Shown here one piece after another: positions 14,486 through 21,189 of a stretch of DNA of 34,213 nt; the first letter of the stretch is position 1, and every line of letters starts with the position of its first letter. Origin of the DNA: Acidobacteriota bacterium (lineage in GTDB: Bacteria; Acidobacteriota; Vicinamibacteria; Vicinamibacterales; UBA2999); NCBI GenBank assembly GCA_963169195.1, contig CAUJDN010000134.1, forward strand, positions 1 through 34,213. The letters run 5' to 3'. The notes beneath the pieces were generated by a model. It worked only from the letters and a program-made list of their open reading frames with translations, had not been told where the DNA came from and searched no databases. The position numbers and the translations under genes are program-made.

Positions 14486-16867
14486 TCACGCCAGGGGGAT
14501 GAGGGCCAGTACCCGCGCGTCCCGCACGCCCCCCGGCGCCGAGAGATCGCGTGCCTTCCGCTCGAGATGCGCATGGAGCCTGACCGTCACCGCTTCGCGG
14601 GCGAGGGCGTCGCGCACGGCGCGACGGTCGAACAGCGATGCCTGGACCGTCGCCGGAGGTGTCGCGTCGAGTTCGCCGCGAATGGCGCGCAGCCTCGCCA
14701 CGACGTCGCGCCAGGGAGCGTCCGCGCCGACGGGCGCGGCTGGCACGGCGGCCAGCGCAGCCGCGCGCACGCGGGAATCGCGCGCAGCCGCGCGGCAGGC
14801 GTCCCGCCACTCGCGCCGGTGCGCCGGAGCCCGCGCGAGCGCCACCTCGATGGCGACCACCGCGCAGGCATCCAGCCGGCCGGGGCCCGACCGGTCGGTG
14901 ACCTCGAACACGACCGCGAGCCCCGCACCTGCCCGCACCTGCCCGCACCCGCTCGGCAGGCACCACGCCGGGAGGGGCGCGCCCGGGCGCGCGTGCGCCA
15001 CGAGGCGTCGCCGCTCCAGTACCCGGCAGACCTCGTCGGCCGCTGCGGCCTCGGCGCGGGGCGGCGGAGGCGGCGCGTCCGCGGCCTGTCCATGTGACGT
15101 GCCCCCGAGCACGGCCGCTTCGATCGCGCGTTCCCCGATGACCTGGCCCTCCCACCGCCCGAGATCCTCCGATGCGGCCCGCGCCCGCTCCATCAGTCGC
15201 GCCACCACCGTGTCCTCGAACGTCCCACGCGTGGTGAGGTGTACCGCATGCACGCGCCGCGCCTGTCCCAGCCGGTCCACCCGGCCCACCCGCTGCTCGA
15301 GCCGCTGCGGGCTCCAGGGCCACTCGAGGGTGATCACGAGCCGGGCCCGCTCGTGCAGGTTCAATCCTTCGCCGGCCACGTCGGTGGCCAGCAGCAGGCG
15401 TGCCCGGCCCCGCCGGAAGTCGTCCACGGCGCGACGGCGATCGCGGACGTCCATGGCTCCGTGCAGGCACCGCGTGGGCATGACGTCCTGCACGAAGGGC
15501 AGGCAGGCCTCGATGGAGTCGCGAAACTCGGTGAACACGATGGCGGGTTCGCCCGCGCGGGCCAGCAGCCTGCGCAGGCGGCCGGGTTTCGACGGCTCCG
15601 CGCACGCCTCGTCTGCGTGGGCGATGAGCCGGCGGAGCCGCGCGCACTCGTCGGCCGTGCCGAGCAGCCCCGGTGTGCCCAGCCACGACGGGTCCAGGCC
15701 TTCCTCGTCTTCGACCTCCCACCACGGCAGCAGCGGCTGGCGCTCGGCCGGCGCGGCAGGCCGGCCCGTCAATGCGGCCAGTCGTCGCGCCAGCGTGCGG
15801 CGGGCCGCCAGCGCGCTGGACGTCGCGCGCCGCGCGAGCACGGCGCAGACGAGCCGAAGGCCGGGCGCGCCACCGCGCGGACCCTCGCAGAGATCGCGTG
15901 CGTAGGCGCGGACCGCCTCCTGCAGCCGCTGCTCGGCCGGCGTGGGCACGACGGCGAGCACGTGCGTCGAGCGCCGGCCCGCGAGGCCGGCCGCCCTCCG
16001 CGAGCGGCGAAAGACCCGCATGGCGGGCTCGTCGGGGCCGGCCCGCCCGAGGTCCAGCAGGAACCGGAACGCGCGCGGGTCTCCCGCATGGGGCGTGGCG
16101 GAGGCGAGCACCAGCCACGGCACCGCGCGGGCGAGGCGCGCGACGACCGCCCCGCGATCGCTGCCAGGCGTGCAGTGATGCGCCTCGTCGACGATGAGCA
16201 GGTCGAGCGGCTGATCGTCGACGGCGGCGCGCACCTCCGGCCGCTTCACCAGATCGATGGACGAGACGACGACCGGCGCGCGCATCCACGGGTTGGCGCC
16301 CGCCGTGCGCCACGCCCCGTCGGCGAGCGACGCCGGGTGCAGGGCTTCGGCGGCCAGGCCGAATCGCGCGCGCAGCTCCTCGACCCAGTCGTCACGCAGT
16401 CCCGCGGGTGTGAGGACCAGCGCGCGCTCGACCAGCCCGCGTGCCATCAGCTCGGCCAGGATCACGCCGGCCTGCACCGTCTTGCCGAGGCCGACCGCGT
16501 CGGCCAGCAGTACTCTCGTCGCGCCGCCGAGCACCGCGAGCGCCGGCGCCAGCTGCCACGCGAGCGGGGTGAACCGCCCCGCAGCGGCGGCCCACAGCAC
16601 GCGTGGGGGCCGCTCGCACCCGATGGCGCCGAGCACGGCTCCCGCCACGCGTGCGCGCGGCCGTTCGAGGAGCCTCTCGCGGGGCGCGGCGGTGATGTCG
16701 TCGAAAGGGGAGATGAGCGTCGTGCGGCGCCCGGCCCGCGCCGGCCCTGCGGGCTCCAGCGACACGAAGGCACAGCCCTCGAACCGCCGCACGTCGATGA
16801 TGGTCCACGTGGCCCCGCGCGCGTGGACCGTGGTGCCCGGGCGCACACCAGCGTGCAGTTCCTGCAT
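14486..16867 (-). CDS. SNF2/DEAH-type helicase paired with the methyltransferase
   Basis: 793 residues. Superfamily 2 motifs in order: a Q-like LAWQLAPALAV; Walker A ADAVGLGKTVQAG (K129); ALVLTPAGLRDDWVEEL; DEAH box LLIVDEAHHCTPG (about 225); LVLASATPHAGD; IVFTEFRDSIEACL; LLLATDVAGEGLNL; and motif VI QRLEQRVGRVDRLGQ. This is the SNF2-like translocase layout also seen in DISARM DrmD and similar defence helicases. An N-terminal ~90-residue beta-rich domain and a C-terminal ~200-residue extension have no motif I recognise. An AGAGGG purine stretch lies just before the ATG. It is first in a two-gene unit with the Eco57I-like methyltransferase. The C-terminal extension contains a stretch encoded by a 10-base tandem repeat (14921-14950). 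Confidence 0.9.
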   Translation of the reverse strand: MQELHAGVRPGTTVHARGATWTIIDVRRFEGCAFVSLEPAGPARAGRRTTLISPFDDITAAPRERLLERPRARVAGAVLGAIGCERPPRVLWAAAAGRFTPLAWQLAPALAVLGGATRVLLADAVGLGKTVQAGVILAELMARGLVERALVLTPAGLRDDWVEELRARFGLAAEALHPASLADGAWRTAGANPWMRAPVVVSSIDLVKRPEVRAAVDDQPLDLLIVDEAHHCTPGSDRGAVVARLARAVPWLVLASATPHAGDPRAFRFLLDLGRAGPDEPAMRVFRRSRRAAGLAGRRSTHVLAVVPTPAEQRLQEAVRAYARDLCEGPRGGAPGLRLVCAVLARRATSSALAARRTLARRLAALTGRPAAPAERQPLLPWWEVEDEEGLDPSWLGTPGLLGTADECARLRRLIAHADEACAEPSKPGRLRRLLARAGEPAIVFTEFRDSIEACLPFVQDVMPTRCLHGAMDVRDRRRAVDDFRRGRARLLLATDVAGEGLNLHERARLVITLEWPWSPQRLEQRVGRVDRLGQARRVHAVHLTTRGTFEDTVVARLMERARAASEDLGRWEGQVIGERAIEAAVLGGTSHGQAADAPPPPPRAEAAAADEVCRVLERRRLVAHARPGAPLPAWCLPSGCGQVRAGAGLAVVFEVTDRSGPGRLDACAVVAIEVALARAPAHRREWRDACRAAARDSRVRAAALAAVPAAPVGADAPWRDVVARLRAIRGELDATPPATVQASLFDRRAVRDALAREAVTVRLHAHLERKARDLSAPGGVRDARVLALIPLA
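14921..14950. repeat. Period-10 repeat inside the helicase gene (GCCCGCACCT x3)
   Basis: Three tandem decamers (CCCCGCACCT, GCCCGCACCT, GCCCGCACCC) lie inside the helicase C-terminal extension, where the coding strand gives SGCGQVRAGAGL. Ten is not a multiple of three, so a change of copy number by one would shift the frame. Confidence 0.8.
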
Positions 16868-16941
16868 CGCCCTCTCCGCGCGCGCATCGCAGAAACCGCG
16901 AGCATCGCGGCCCCTTCAGCGCGCCGTGCGGGCAAACAGCA

Positions 16942-16973
16942 AGCGGGGTGCCGGATCGCTCCGCCACCCCGCT
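16942..16973 (-). terminator. Hairpin downstream of the 17017 gene
   Basis: AGCGGGGTG at 16942-16950 pairs with CACCCCGCT at 16965-16973. The loop can extend the stem (CGGA with TCCG, one mismatch). Reading the minus strand, the stem is followed by a moderately T-rich TTGCTGTTTGC. It lies between the small gene and the helicase gene, so it may separate or attenuate their transcription. Confidence 0.55.
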
Positions 16974-17016
16974 CCGTTGCAGGATCTCCGTGCGCGTGTC
17001 GCCTTCGGGCGCGGTC

Positions 17017-17223
17017 TTACTTGCGGAGCCCCGGCGACGACCCGGCCACCGGCCGGGGCTCGAGGATGCGCGCACCGGAGAGGTCGATCCCGTCGGCTCG
17101 CGGCTCCGGCACACCGGCCAGCCGTGTGAAGAGTGCCGCCAGGCCGGCCTGTTGAGGGTCGTACACGCCCCACTCGTCCACGGTGGGGCGCGGCGGAGCG
17201 GCGGACGTCGGTGGCGTGGTCAT
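17017..17223 (-). CDS. Small soluble protein of unknown function, sigma-54-type promoter
   Basis: 68 residues, not recognised. The N-terminus is Pro-rich and probably disordered (MTTPPTSAAPPRP). The middle TVDEWGVYDPQQAGLAALF looks like a conserved short motif, and the C-terminus is basic (SSPGLRK). A good ribosome-binding site, GAGGGAG, lies about 9 bases before the ATG. A sigma-54 -24/-12 element sits about 40 bases upstream, and a hairpin terminator follows the gene, so this looks like an independently regulated unit. It is divergent from the CpaE-like ATPase gene, with which it shares a 270-base regulatory region. A role as a small partner of that ATPase is possible but unproven. Confidence 0.65.
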   Translation of the reverse strand: MTTPPTSAAPPRPTVDEWGVYDPQQAGLAALFTRLAGVPEPRADGIDLSGARILEPRPVAGSSPGLRK

Positions 17224-17263
17224 CGTCTCTGCTCCCTCGAGGAAGTGCTGGCGGGAGTCACGG

Positions 17264-17279
17264 AGCAAGGGGCGTACCG
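17264..17279 (-). promoter_or_regulatory. Sigma-54 promoter for the 17017 gene
   Basis: On the minus strand the sequence reads CGGTACGCCCCTTGCT. The -24 GG and -12 GC are separated by exactly 10 bases, matching the consensus YTGGCACG-N4-TTGCW except for two positions. The expected start is near 17254, leaving a leader of about 30 bases that holds the GAGGGAG ribosome-binding site. Confidence 0.65.
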
Positions 17280-17302
17280 TTGCGGCGGGCCGGAGCATCG
17301 GT

Positions 17303-17321
17303 CGGTTTCGGCCGAAAACCG
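17303..17321. promoter_or_regulatory. Palindromic operator candidate 1 (TTTC-N4-GAAAAC)
   Basis: CGGTTTCGGCCGAAAACCG, an imperfect 19-base palindrome with arms CGGTTT and AAACCG. The core TTTC-N4-GAAAAC (17306-17319) recurs at 17425-17438, 119 bases away. Both copies lie between the two divergent sigma-54 promoters, where an enhancer-binding protein would be expected to bind. Confidence 0.5.
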
Positions 17322-17417
17322 CCGGCGTCAGGCGACTGGCCCCGTCCGGCGTGGGCCCGGCGCCGACGAAACTCCGTCCGGGGGTTACGTTTCTGCAACG
17401 CGTCGCGCCCTTGCCGG

Positions 17418-17443
17418 CGTGCGATTTCCCACGAAAACGCACG
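17418..17443. promoter_or_regulatory. Palindromic operator candidate 2 (TTTC-N4-GAAAAC)
   Basis: CGTGCGATTTC at 17418-17428 and GAAAACGCACG at 17433-17443 are 11-base inverted arms with one mismatch and a CCAC spacer. The core matches operator candidate 1. It lies just upstream of the -24 element at 17465. Confidence 0.55.
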
Positions 17444-17464
17444 TCGCCGCACCTCGCGACCGGG

Positions 17465-17479
17465 TGGCACAGGGGTTGC
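17465..17479 (+). promoter_or_regulatory. Sigma-54 promoter for the CpaE-like gene
   Basis: TGGCACAGGGGTTGC matches the -24/-12 consensus TGGCACG-N4-TTGC at all but one defined base, with the required 10 bases between GG and GC. The expected start, about 12 bases after the GC, falls near 17491, only a few bases before the ATG at 17494. The transcript would be leaderless or nearly so. Confidence 0.75.
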
Positions 17480-17493
17480 CTCATCCCAGGCGC

Positions 17494-18285
17494 ATGATCG
17501 TCAGTCTTCTTGGCACGAAGGGCGGAACCGGCACGACGACGATGGCCGTGAACGTCGCGGCGGAGGCACGGCGCGTCACCGATCGGGCCACCGTGGTGAT
17601 GGACCTGAAACCGGCACCCGGTGACGTCGCCTTGTTCCTGGGTGTTCGCCCGCGTTTCACGATCACGCACCTGCTGGATCGACTGGCCTGGCGCGATCCC
17701 GGCCTCATGGCCGGCTACCTCACGGCCCATGTCTGCGGCGTGGACGTCCTCGCCGCCGGGGACGAATGGGGCCGGCCCTCGGCGCGGGATGCCGAAGGCA
17801 TCGAGGCGACCCTGCAGTGCCTCCGATCGAGCCACGAGTTCGTGTTCGTGGACGCCGGCGGCGCCCTCACGCCGACGACGGCCGTGGCCCTGCAGGCGTC
17901 GGACCTCGTCATCCTCGTGGCGAACCCCGACGTGCCGTGCCTGCGCAACCTGCAGCGGCTCATCGATGCCGTCCGGCTGTCGGGCGTGTCCACCGAGCAG
18001 CTGCGCGTCCTGCTCAATCGCGCGTCGGAGTTCGGGGCGGTCTCGATGAAGCAGATCGAGGGCGTGCTGGGCATGACGATCGACTGGACGGTGCCCAGCG
18101 ACTATCGCACGGTGGCCGCCGCCGTTACCTCCGGCGTGCCGGTCCGGGCGCTGCGGACCAGCGGGCTGCAGGACCACATCGAGGCCGTGGCGCGCGCCGT
18201 CGCCGGCGACGGCTACGACGCGCCGGTCTTCTCCGCGAGCTCGGCCACCGTCGCGCCCAGGCAGGACTCGGGCGCATCCCAGTAA
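17494..18285 (+). CDS. CpaE/TadZ-like MinD-family ATPase without receiver domain
   Basis: 263 residues starting directly with the ATPase fold. The deviant Walker A reads GTKGGTGTTTMAVN: the signature Lys (K9) is kept but the P-loop Lys is Thr14. It is followed by VVMDLKPAPGDVALFLGV, the 'D-L-x4-G-D-V-A-L' pattern of CpaE/TadZ, then FVFVDAGGAL and LVILVANPDVPCLRNLQRLID. Full CpaE proteins carry an N-terminal receiver-like domain that is absent here. In this family such proteins position pilus or secretion machines at cell poles; no tad/cpa pilus genes are visible in the window. It is transcribed from a sigma-54 promoter. Its 3' end overlaps the convergent smr gene by 73 bases. In-frame extension upstream would run across the promoter, so ATG 17494 is preferred. 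Confidence 0.85.
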   Translation: MIVSLLGTKGGTGTTTMAVNVAAEARRVTDRATVVMDLKPAPGDVALFLGVRPRFTITHLLDRLAWRDPGLMAGYLTAHVCGVDVLAAGDEWGRPSARDAEGIEATLQCLRSSHEFVFVDAGGALTPTTAVALQASDLVILVANPDVPCLRNLQRLIDAVRLSGVSTEQLRVLLNRASEFGAVSMKQIEGVLGMTIDWTVPSDYRTVAAAVTSGVPVRALRTSGLQDHIEAVARAVAGDGYDAPVFSASSATVAPRQDSGASQ

Positions 18286-18500
18286 CGGTCCACGAGCGGG
18301 TGCGACGCGAGCAGCCGCTGCACCGCGGCGCGCTGGGCCCCGGTGCCGCGACCGTGGATGAGGCGCACCCGTCGGTGTCCCGCGTTCCACGCCGCGTGCA
18401 GGTACTCGTCCACCACCGACACGACGTCGCGTGGCGCGAACGCGTGCAGGTCGATCGCGTCCTCGATGGGGACGATGACGGGCTCGTCGCTTTCATCCAT
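18213..18500 (-). CDS. Smr-domain protein
   Basis: 95 residues. The Smr (small MutS-related) fold is clear: DLHAFAPRDVVSVVDEYLHAA at the start, then RRVRLIHGRGTGAQRAAVQRLL with the signature HGRGTG. Smr domains are nucleases or nucleic-acid-binding units, here as a single-domain protein rather than fused to MutS2. The ATG at 18500 is chosen; a GTG 5 codons upstream is possible. There is no Shine-Dalgarno sequence; the leader is a two-copy 10-base repeat (18509-18528). The 3' 73 bases are antisense to the end of the CpaE-like gene. It lies 34 bases downstream of queF on the same strand. Confidence 0.82.
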   Translation of the reverse strand: MDESDEPVIVPIEDAIDLHAFAPRDVVSVVDEYLHAAWNAGHRRVRLIHGRGTGAQRAAVQRLLASHPLVDRYWDAPESCLGATVAELAEKTGAS

Positions 18501-18508
18501 GGCTGGCG

Positions 18509-18528
18509 TCCGCACCCGCCCGCACCCG
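18509..18528. repeat. Period-10 repeat between smr and queF
   Basis: Two tandem decamers of the type TCCGCACCCG/CCCGCACCCG, the same unit as at 24821-24870, fill the leader of smr. Confidence 0.65.
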
Positions 18529-18534
18529 CTCTGC

Positions 18535-18903
18535 CTACCTGACGTATTCCGCCGTCACCTTCGTCGTGATCCCGCCGCGCGCCGAGAAGTCGCCGACCAC
18601 GGTCATGCGTCTGGGCCGGCACGCGCCGACGAGGTCGTCGAGGATCTGGTTGGTGGCCGCCTCGTAGAAGATGCCGCGGTTGCGGTACGCCGTGAGATAG
18701 TACTTGAGCGACTTGAGCTCGATGCAGTGCGCCTCGGGCACGTAGCGGATGCGGATGGCGCCGAAATCGGGCAGGCCGGTCTTCGGGCAGACCGAGGTGA
18801 ACTCGGGGCAGTCGATGGCGATCTCGTAGTCGCGCTCGGGGCGCGGGTTGGGAAAGGTCTCGAGCCGGGGGGCGGGTGTGTCGGTCACCCGTCGATCATG
18901 CAC
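18535..18903 (-). CDS. queF: preQ0 reductase (NADPH-dependent 7-cyano-7-deazaguanine reductase)
   Basis: 122 residues, the short unimodular QueF type. It reduces preQ0 to preQ1 in queuosine tRNA-modification synthesis, in the cytosol. The catalytic cysteine C39 lies in [14 protein letters not shown] with the partner D46. The QueF signature [14 protein letters not shown], which binds NADPH, follows. The C-terminal half shows [12 protein letters not shown] and [13 protein letters not shown], as in the T-fold family. The start is taken at ATG 18903; GTG at 18888 is an alternative, and neither has a ribosome-binding site. I saw no other queuosine gene nearby and no clear preQ1 riboswitch in the leader. 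It is divergent from the HU-like gene. Confidence 0.93.
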   Translation of the reverse strand: MHDRRVTDTPAPRLETFPNPRPERDYEIAIDCPEFTSVCPKTGLPDFGAIRIRYVPEAHCIELKSLKYYLTAYRNRGIFYEAATNQILDDLVGACRPRRMTVVGDFSARGGITTKVTAEYVR

Positions 18904-18991
18904 CGCGGCCGGCGGCCTGTCACCTGCCCCCCGGACGACATCTGCGGCCCTCGCCGTCCGCGAAATCAGATAAGATCCGGACGTTCGGTGT

Positions 18992-19020
18992 TTGACACAT
19001 CAGGGCGTCGGCGTTAGGAT
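18992..19020 (+). promoter_or_regulatory. Sigma-70 promoter for the HU-like gene
   Basis: TTGACA at 18992-18997 is a perfect -35. It is followed by a 17-base spacer and TAGGAT at 19015-19020. A start near 19027 leaves a leader of about 100 bases. A second -10-like TAAGAT lies at 18971 but has no matching -35. Confidence 0.78.
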
Positions 19021-19129
19021 GCACGTCGCTTTTCCGCCTTTTTCCGCCGGCAGCCGTTCGCGTGCGGTGGCGCCATCGGCGGACATTCGTGCAACACGCG
19101 CGCGCACCACACTCGACCGGGGGGACACG

Positions 19130-19429
19130 ATGCCAGAAGCCCGCAGGATGGGCAAGTCGGAACTCTTCTCACACTTCGCCGAGCGGTTCGAAGTCAAGCG
19201 GACGCAGGCTCGCGACTTCTTCGACGAGCTCGCCATGCTGTGCGAGAAGGAGCTGAAGCGTACGGGCGAGTTCGTGCTGCCCGGGATGGTGAAGCTCGTC
19301 GTGCAGAAGCGCAAGGCCCGCACCGGCCGCAATCCCGCGACTGGCGAGCCCATCAAGATCGCCGCCAAGACGGTCGTCAAGGCGCGCATCGTCAAGCAGC
19401 TGAAGGACTCGGTCCTTCCCAAGAAGTAG
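19130..19429 (+). CDS. HU/IHF-family DNA-binding protein
   Basis: 99 residues. The family hallmarks are an N-terminal helical dimerisation part (MGKSELFSHFAERFEVKRTQ, EKELKRTGEFVLPGMVKLVV) and the DNA-binding arm with KARTGRNPATGEPIKIAAK, which contains the signature G-R-N-P-x-T-G. It bends and compacts DNA. The start at 19130 was chosen because translation from upstream in-frame codons would begin inside the promoter. A G-rich stretch (CGGGGGGAC) may serve as a weak ribosome-binding site. It stands alone, divergent from queF and convergent with the sigma-54 activator gene. HU-like proteins often assist DNA looping at sigma-54 promoters, so its position between two such elements may matter. 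HU versus IHF identity is not decided. Confidence 0.93.
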   Translation: MPEARRMGKSELFSHFAERFEVKRTQARDFFDELAMLCEKELKRTGEFVLPGMVKLVVQKRKARTGRNPATGEPIKIAAKTVVKARIVKQLKDSVLPKK

Positions 19430-19439
19430 CATCCCAGGC

Positions 19440-19474
19440 GCCTGGAGATCTGCCCCCCGAACGGGTCTCCAGGC
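19440..19474. terminator. Hairpin between convergent HU-like and sigma-54 activator genes
   Basis: GCCTGGAGA at 19440-19448 pairs with TCTCCAGGC at 19466-19474 (9 perfect pairs). Up to four further pairs, two of them G-T, extend the stem inward. It lies in the 69-base gap between two convergent stop codons. There is no T-tract. Confidence 0.6.
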
Positions 19475-19498
19475 CCCGCCGCCCGCGCGGCCGGCGCG

Positions 19499-20884
19499 TC
19501 AGTTCCCTCGCAGCTTCTTCGCCAGCTCGCGGATGTCCAGCCGCTCCATCTTGAACTTCATCGTGCTGAGCGGCACGCCCAGGTAGCGCGCCGTCTGCGA
19601 GACGTTCCACCCGCTGCGTTCCAGCGCGCGCACGATGAAGTTGCGCTCGAACGTGGTGAGCGCGCGGTCGAGGAGGCTCGTGTCCGAGGCGGTCCGGTCC
19701 AGCTCGACGGCGTGGAACTCGAAGGGCAGGTCCTCGTCGGTGATCCACTCGTGCGGCGCGGTGGCCACGAGCCGCTCGACCAGGTTCTCCAGCTCGCGGA
19801 TGTTCCCCGGCCACCAGTAGTGCGAGAGCATCTTCACCGTCGAGGCGGCCATGCCCGCGACGTTCTTCTTGAAGCGCGCGTTGTAGCGCCGGATGAAGAA
19901 GTCGATGAGGACCGGCAGGTCCTCGATGCGCTCGCGGAGCGGCGGCAGCCGGACCGGGATCACGTTGAGGCGGTAGAAGAGATCCTCGCGGAACGAGCCC
20001 TGCTTCACCGCCTGCGCGAGGTCCACGTTGGTGGCGGCGATGAGGCGGAACGACGTGCGGATCGGGCGCATGCCGCCGACCCGCTCGATTTCGCCCTCCT
20101 GGATGGCGCGCAGGAGCTTGGCCTGCAGATCGATCTTGAGGTCGCCCACCTCGTCCAGGAACAGGGTGCCGCCGGCGGCCAGCTCGAACTTGCCGATGCG
20201 CTGCTGGACCGCCCCGGTGAACGCGCCCTTCTCGTGGCCGAAGAGCGTGCTCTCGACCAGCTCGCGCGGGATGGCCGCCATGTTGACGGCCACGAACGGG
20301 CCCTCGGGATGCTCGGACCAGCGGTGCAGGTGCCGCGCCAGCAGCTCCTTGCCCGTGCCGCTCTCCCCGAGGACGAGCACCGTCGCCGAGAGCTTCGCCA
20401 CCTTCTGCACGGTGTCGAGCACGTCGCGGAGCGCCGGGCTCGGTCCGGTGATGAACTCGCGGTGGCCGAGCTCGTCCACCTCCTCCTCGAGCCGCAGCAC
20501 GCGGCGGTTCAGCTCCTGGCGCTCGTCGGCGTGCGCGGCCACGGCGCGCAGCTGGTCCGGCGTGACGGGCTTGGCGAGGAAGTGGTAGGCGCCCAGCTTG
20601 ATGGCCTGCACGGCCTGGCCCACGTCCGCCGCCTCCGAGGTCATCACGACCTCGACGAGCGGGAAGTTCTCGCGGACCACCTGCAGCAGCTCGAACCCCG
20701 TGATGCCCGGCAGCGAGGCCCCGGCGACGACGACGTCGACGTCCTCGCGGTCCATGAGGGCGAGCGCGGCTTCGCCCGACGCGGCGCGCAGCAGGCGGTA
20801 GTCGCGCTTGAGCGGCGCCGACAGCGCCTCGCGCGCGGCGTCGTCCTCGTCCACGACCAGGATGGTCTTGCGGCGGAGGGACAT
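19499..20884 (-). CDS. NtrC-family sigma-54 activator with a receiver lacking the phospho-acceptor Asp
   Basis: 461 residues. An N-terminal receiver (1-120) keeps the acidic pocket (VVDEDD), the Thr of VVMTSE and the Lys of FLAKPV. At the phosphorylation site it reads VVVAGASLPGITG, so Gly55 replaces Asp. The AAA+ domain (about 145-380) is complete: Walker A GESGTGKE, the sigma-54 contact loop GAFTGA, Walker B GGTLFLDEVGDL and the arginine-finger region FREDLFYRLNVIPVRLPPLR. A Fis-type helix-turn-helix ends the protein (NVSQTARYLGVPLSTMKFKM). It should open sigma-54 promoters but is unlikely to be switched by phosphorylation. No histidine kinase gene is adjacent. TATACT lies 8 bases before the ATG. 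It is a plausible regulator of the sigma-54 promoters near 17.3-17.5 kb. Confidence 0.95.
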   Translation of the reverse strand: MSLRRKTILVVDEDDAAREALSAPLKRDYRLLRAASGEAALALMDREDVDVVVAGASLPGITGFELLQVVRENFPLVEVVMTSEAADVGQAVQAIKLGAYHFLAKPVTPDQLRAVAAHADERQELNRRVLRLEEEVDELGHREFITGPSPALRDVLDTVQKVAKLSATVLVLGESGTGKELLARHLHRWSEHPEGPFVAVNMAAIPRELVESTLFGHEKGAFTGAVQQRIGKFELAAGGTLFLDEVGDLKIDLQAKLLRAIQEGEIERVGGMRPIRTSFRLIAATNVDLAQAVKQGSFREDLFYRLNVIPVRLPPLRERIEDLPVLIDFFIRRYNARFKKNVAGMAASTVKMLSHYWWPGNIRELENLVERLVATAPHEWITDEDLPFEFHAVELDRTASDTSLLDRALTTFERNFIVRALERSGWNVSQTARYLGVPLSTMKFKMERLDIRELAKKLRGN

Positions 20885-20892
20885 CGAGGGGC

Positions 20893-20898
20893 AGTATA
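20893..20898 (-). promoter_or_regulatory. Candidate -10 element (TATACT) for the sigma-54 activator
   Basis: TATACT on the minus strand, one base from consensus, lies 8 bases before the ATG at 20884. There is no Shine-Dalgarno sequence in the gap, so a leaderless mRNA is likely. Confidence 0.5.
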
Positions 20899-20934
20899 GC
20901 TGGACTGGCGCCCGGTCCCGGGGCGCCTCCCCTC

Positions 20935-21162
20935 ATGTCCACGGCCGTCGCTGTCGTCTCGCTCGTCGTCGCGCTCGTCGCGCTGGCCCTGGTGCGCCGG
21001 CAGGCCCGCCGGATCGCGGTGCTGACCGACCTGTACTGGCAGCTGCGCTACGAGCACGGCGAGCTGAAGGCCGCCGTCGGCCCGCCGGCGCCCGAGCCGC
21101 CGGCGCCCACCGCGACCTTCGTGCCCCTGGGATCGATCACGCGCTCCGGCCCGCGGCCCTGA
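20935..21162 (+). CDS. Small single-pass membrane protein, unknown function
   Basis: 75 residues. An N-terminal hydrophobic helix (AVAVVSLVVALVALALV) is followed by RRQARR as a cytosolic positive stop and a short helix (IAVLTDLYWQLRYEHGELKAAV), then a Pro-rich tail. The pattern 'one membrane helix plus coiled-coil start' is common among small envelope proteins and gives no function. It is divergent from the sigma-54 activator (50-base gap). Codon choice at third positions is G/C-rich like the neighbours, which supports a real gene; the small size keeps confidence moderate. Confidence 0.6.
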   Translation: MSTAVAVVSLVVALVALALVRRQARRIAVLTDLYWQLRYEHGELKAAVGPPAPEPPAPTATFVPLGSITRSGPRP

Positions 21163-21189
21163 GCCGGACCGCCGCATCACGCCTTGACG

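Noticed and set aside
11219..16313. Very long open frames opposite and within the methyltransferase and helicase genes
   Set aside because: They overlap two genes with complete catalytic motifs; their products are low-complexity Arg/Ala/Pro sequence without motifs.
18904..18991. preQ1 riboswitch in the queF leader
   Set aside because: I could not draw the short hairpin plus A-rich pseudoknot tail typical of preQ1 riboswitches; the leader is GC-rich and lacks the A-rich segment.
18992..19129. N-terminal extension of the HU-like gene to a TTG at 18992
   Set aside because: The extension would start inside the -35 TTGACA element and adds residues not found in HU proteins.
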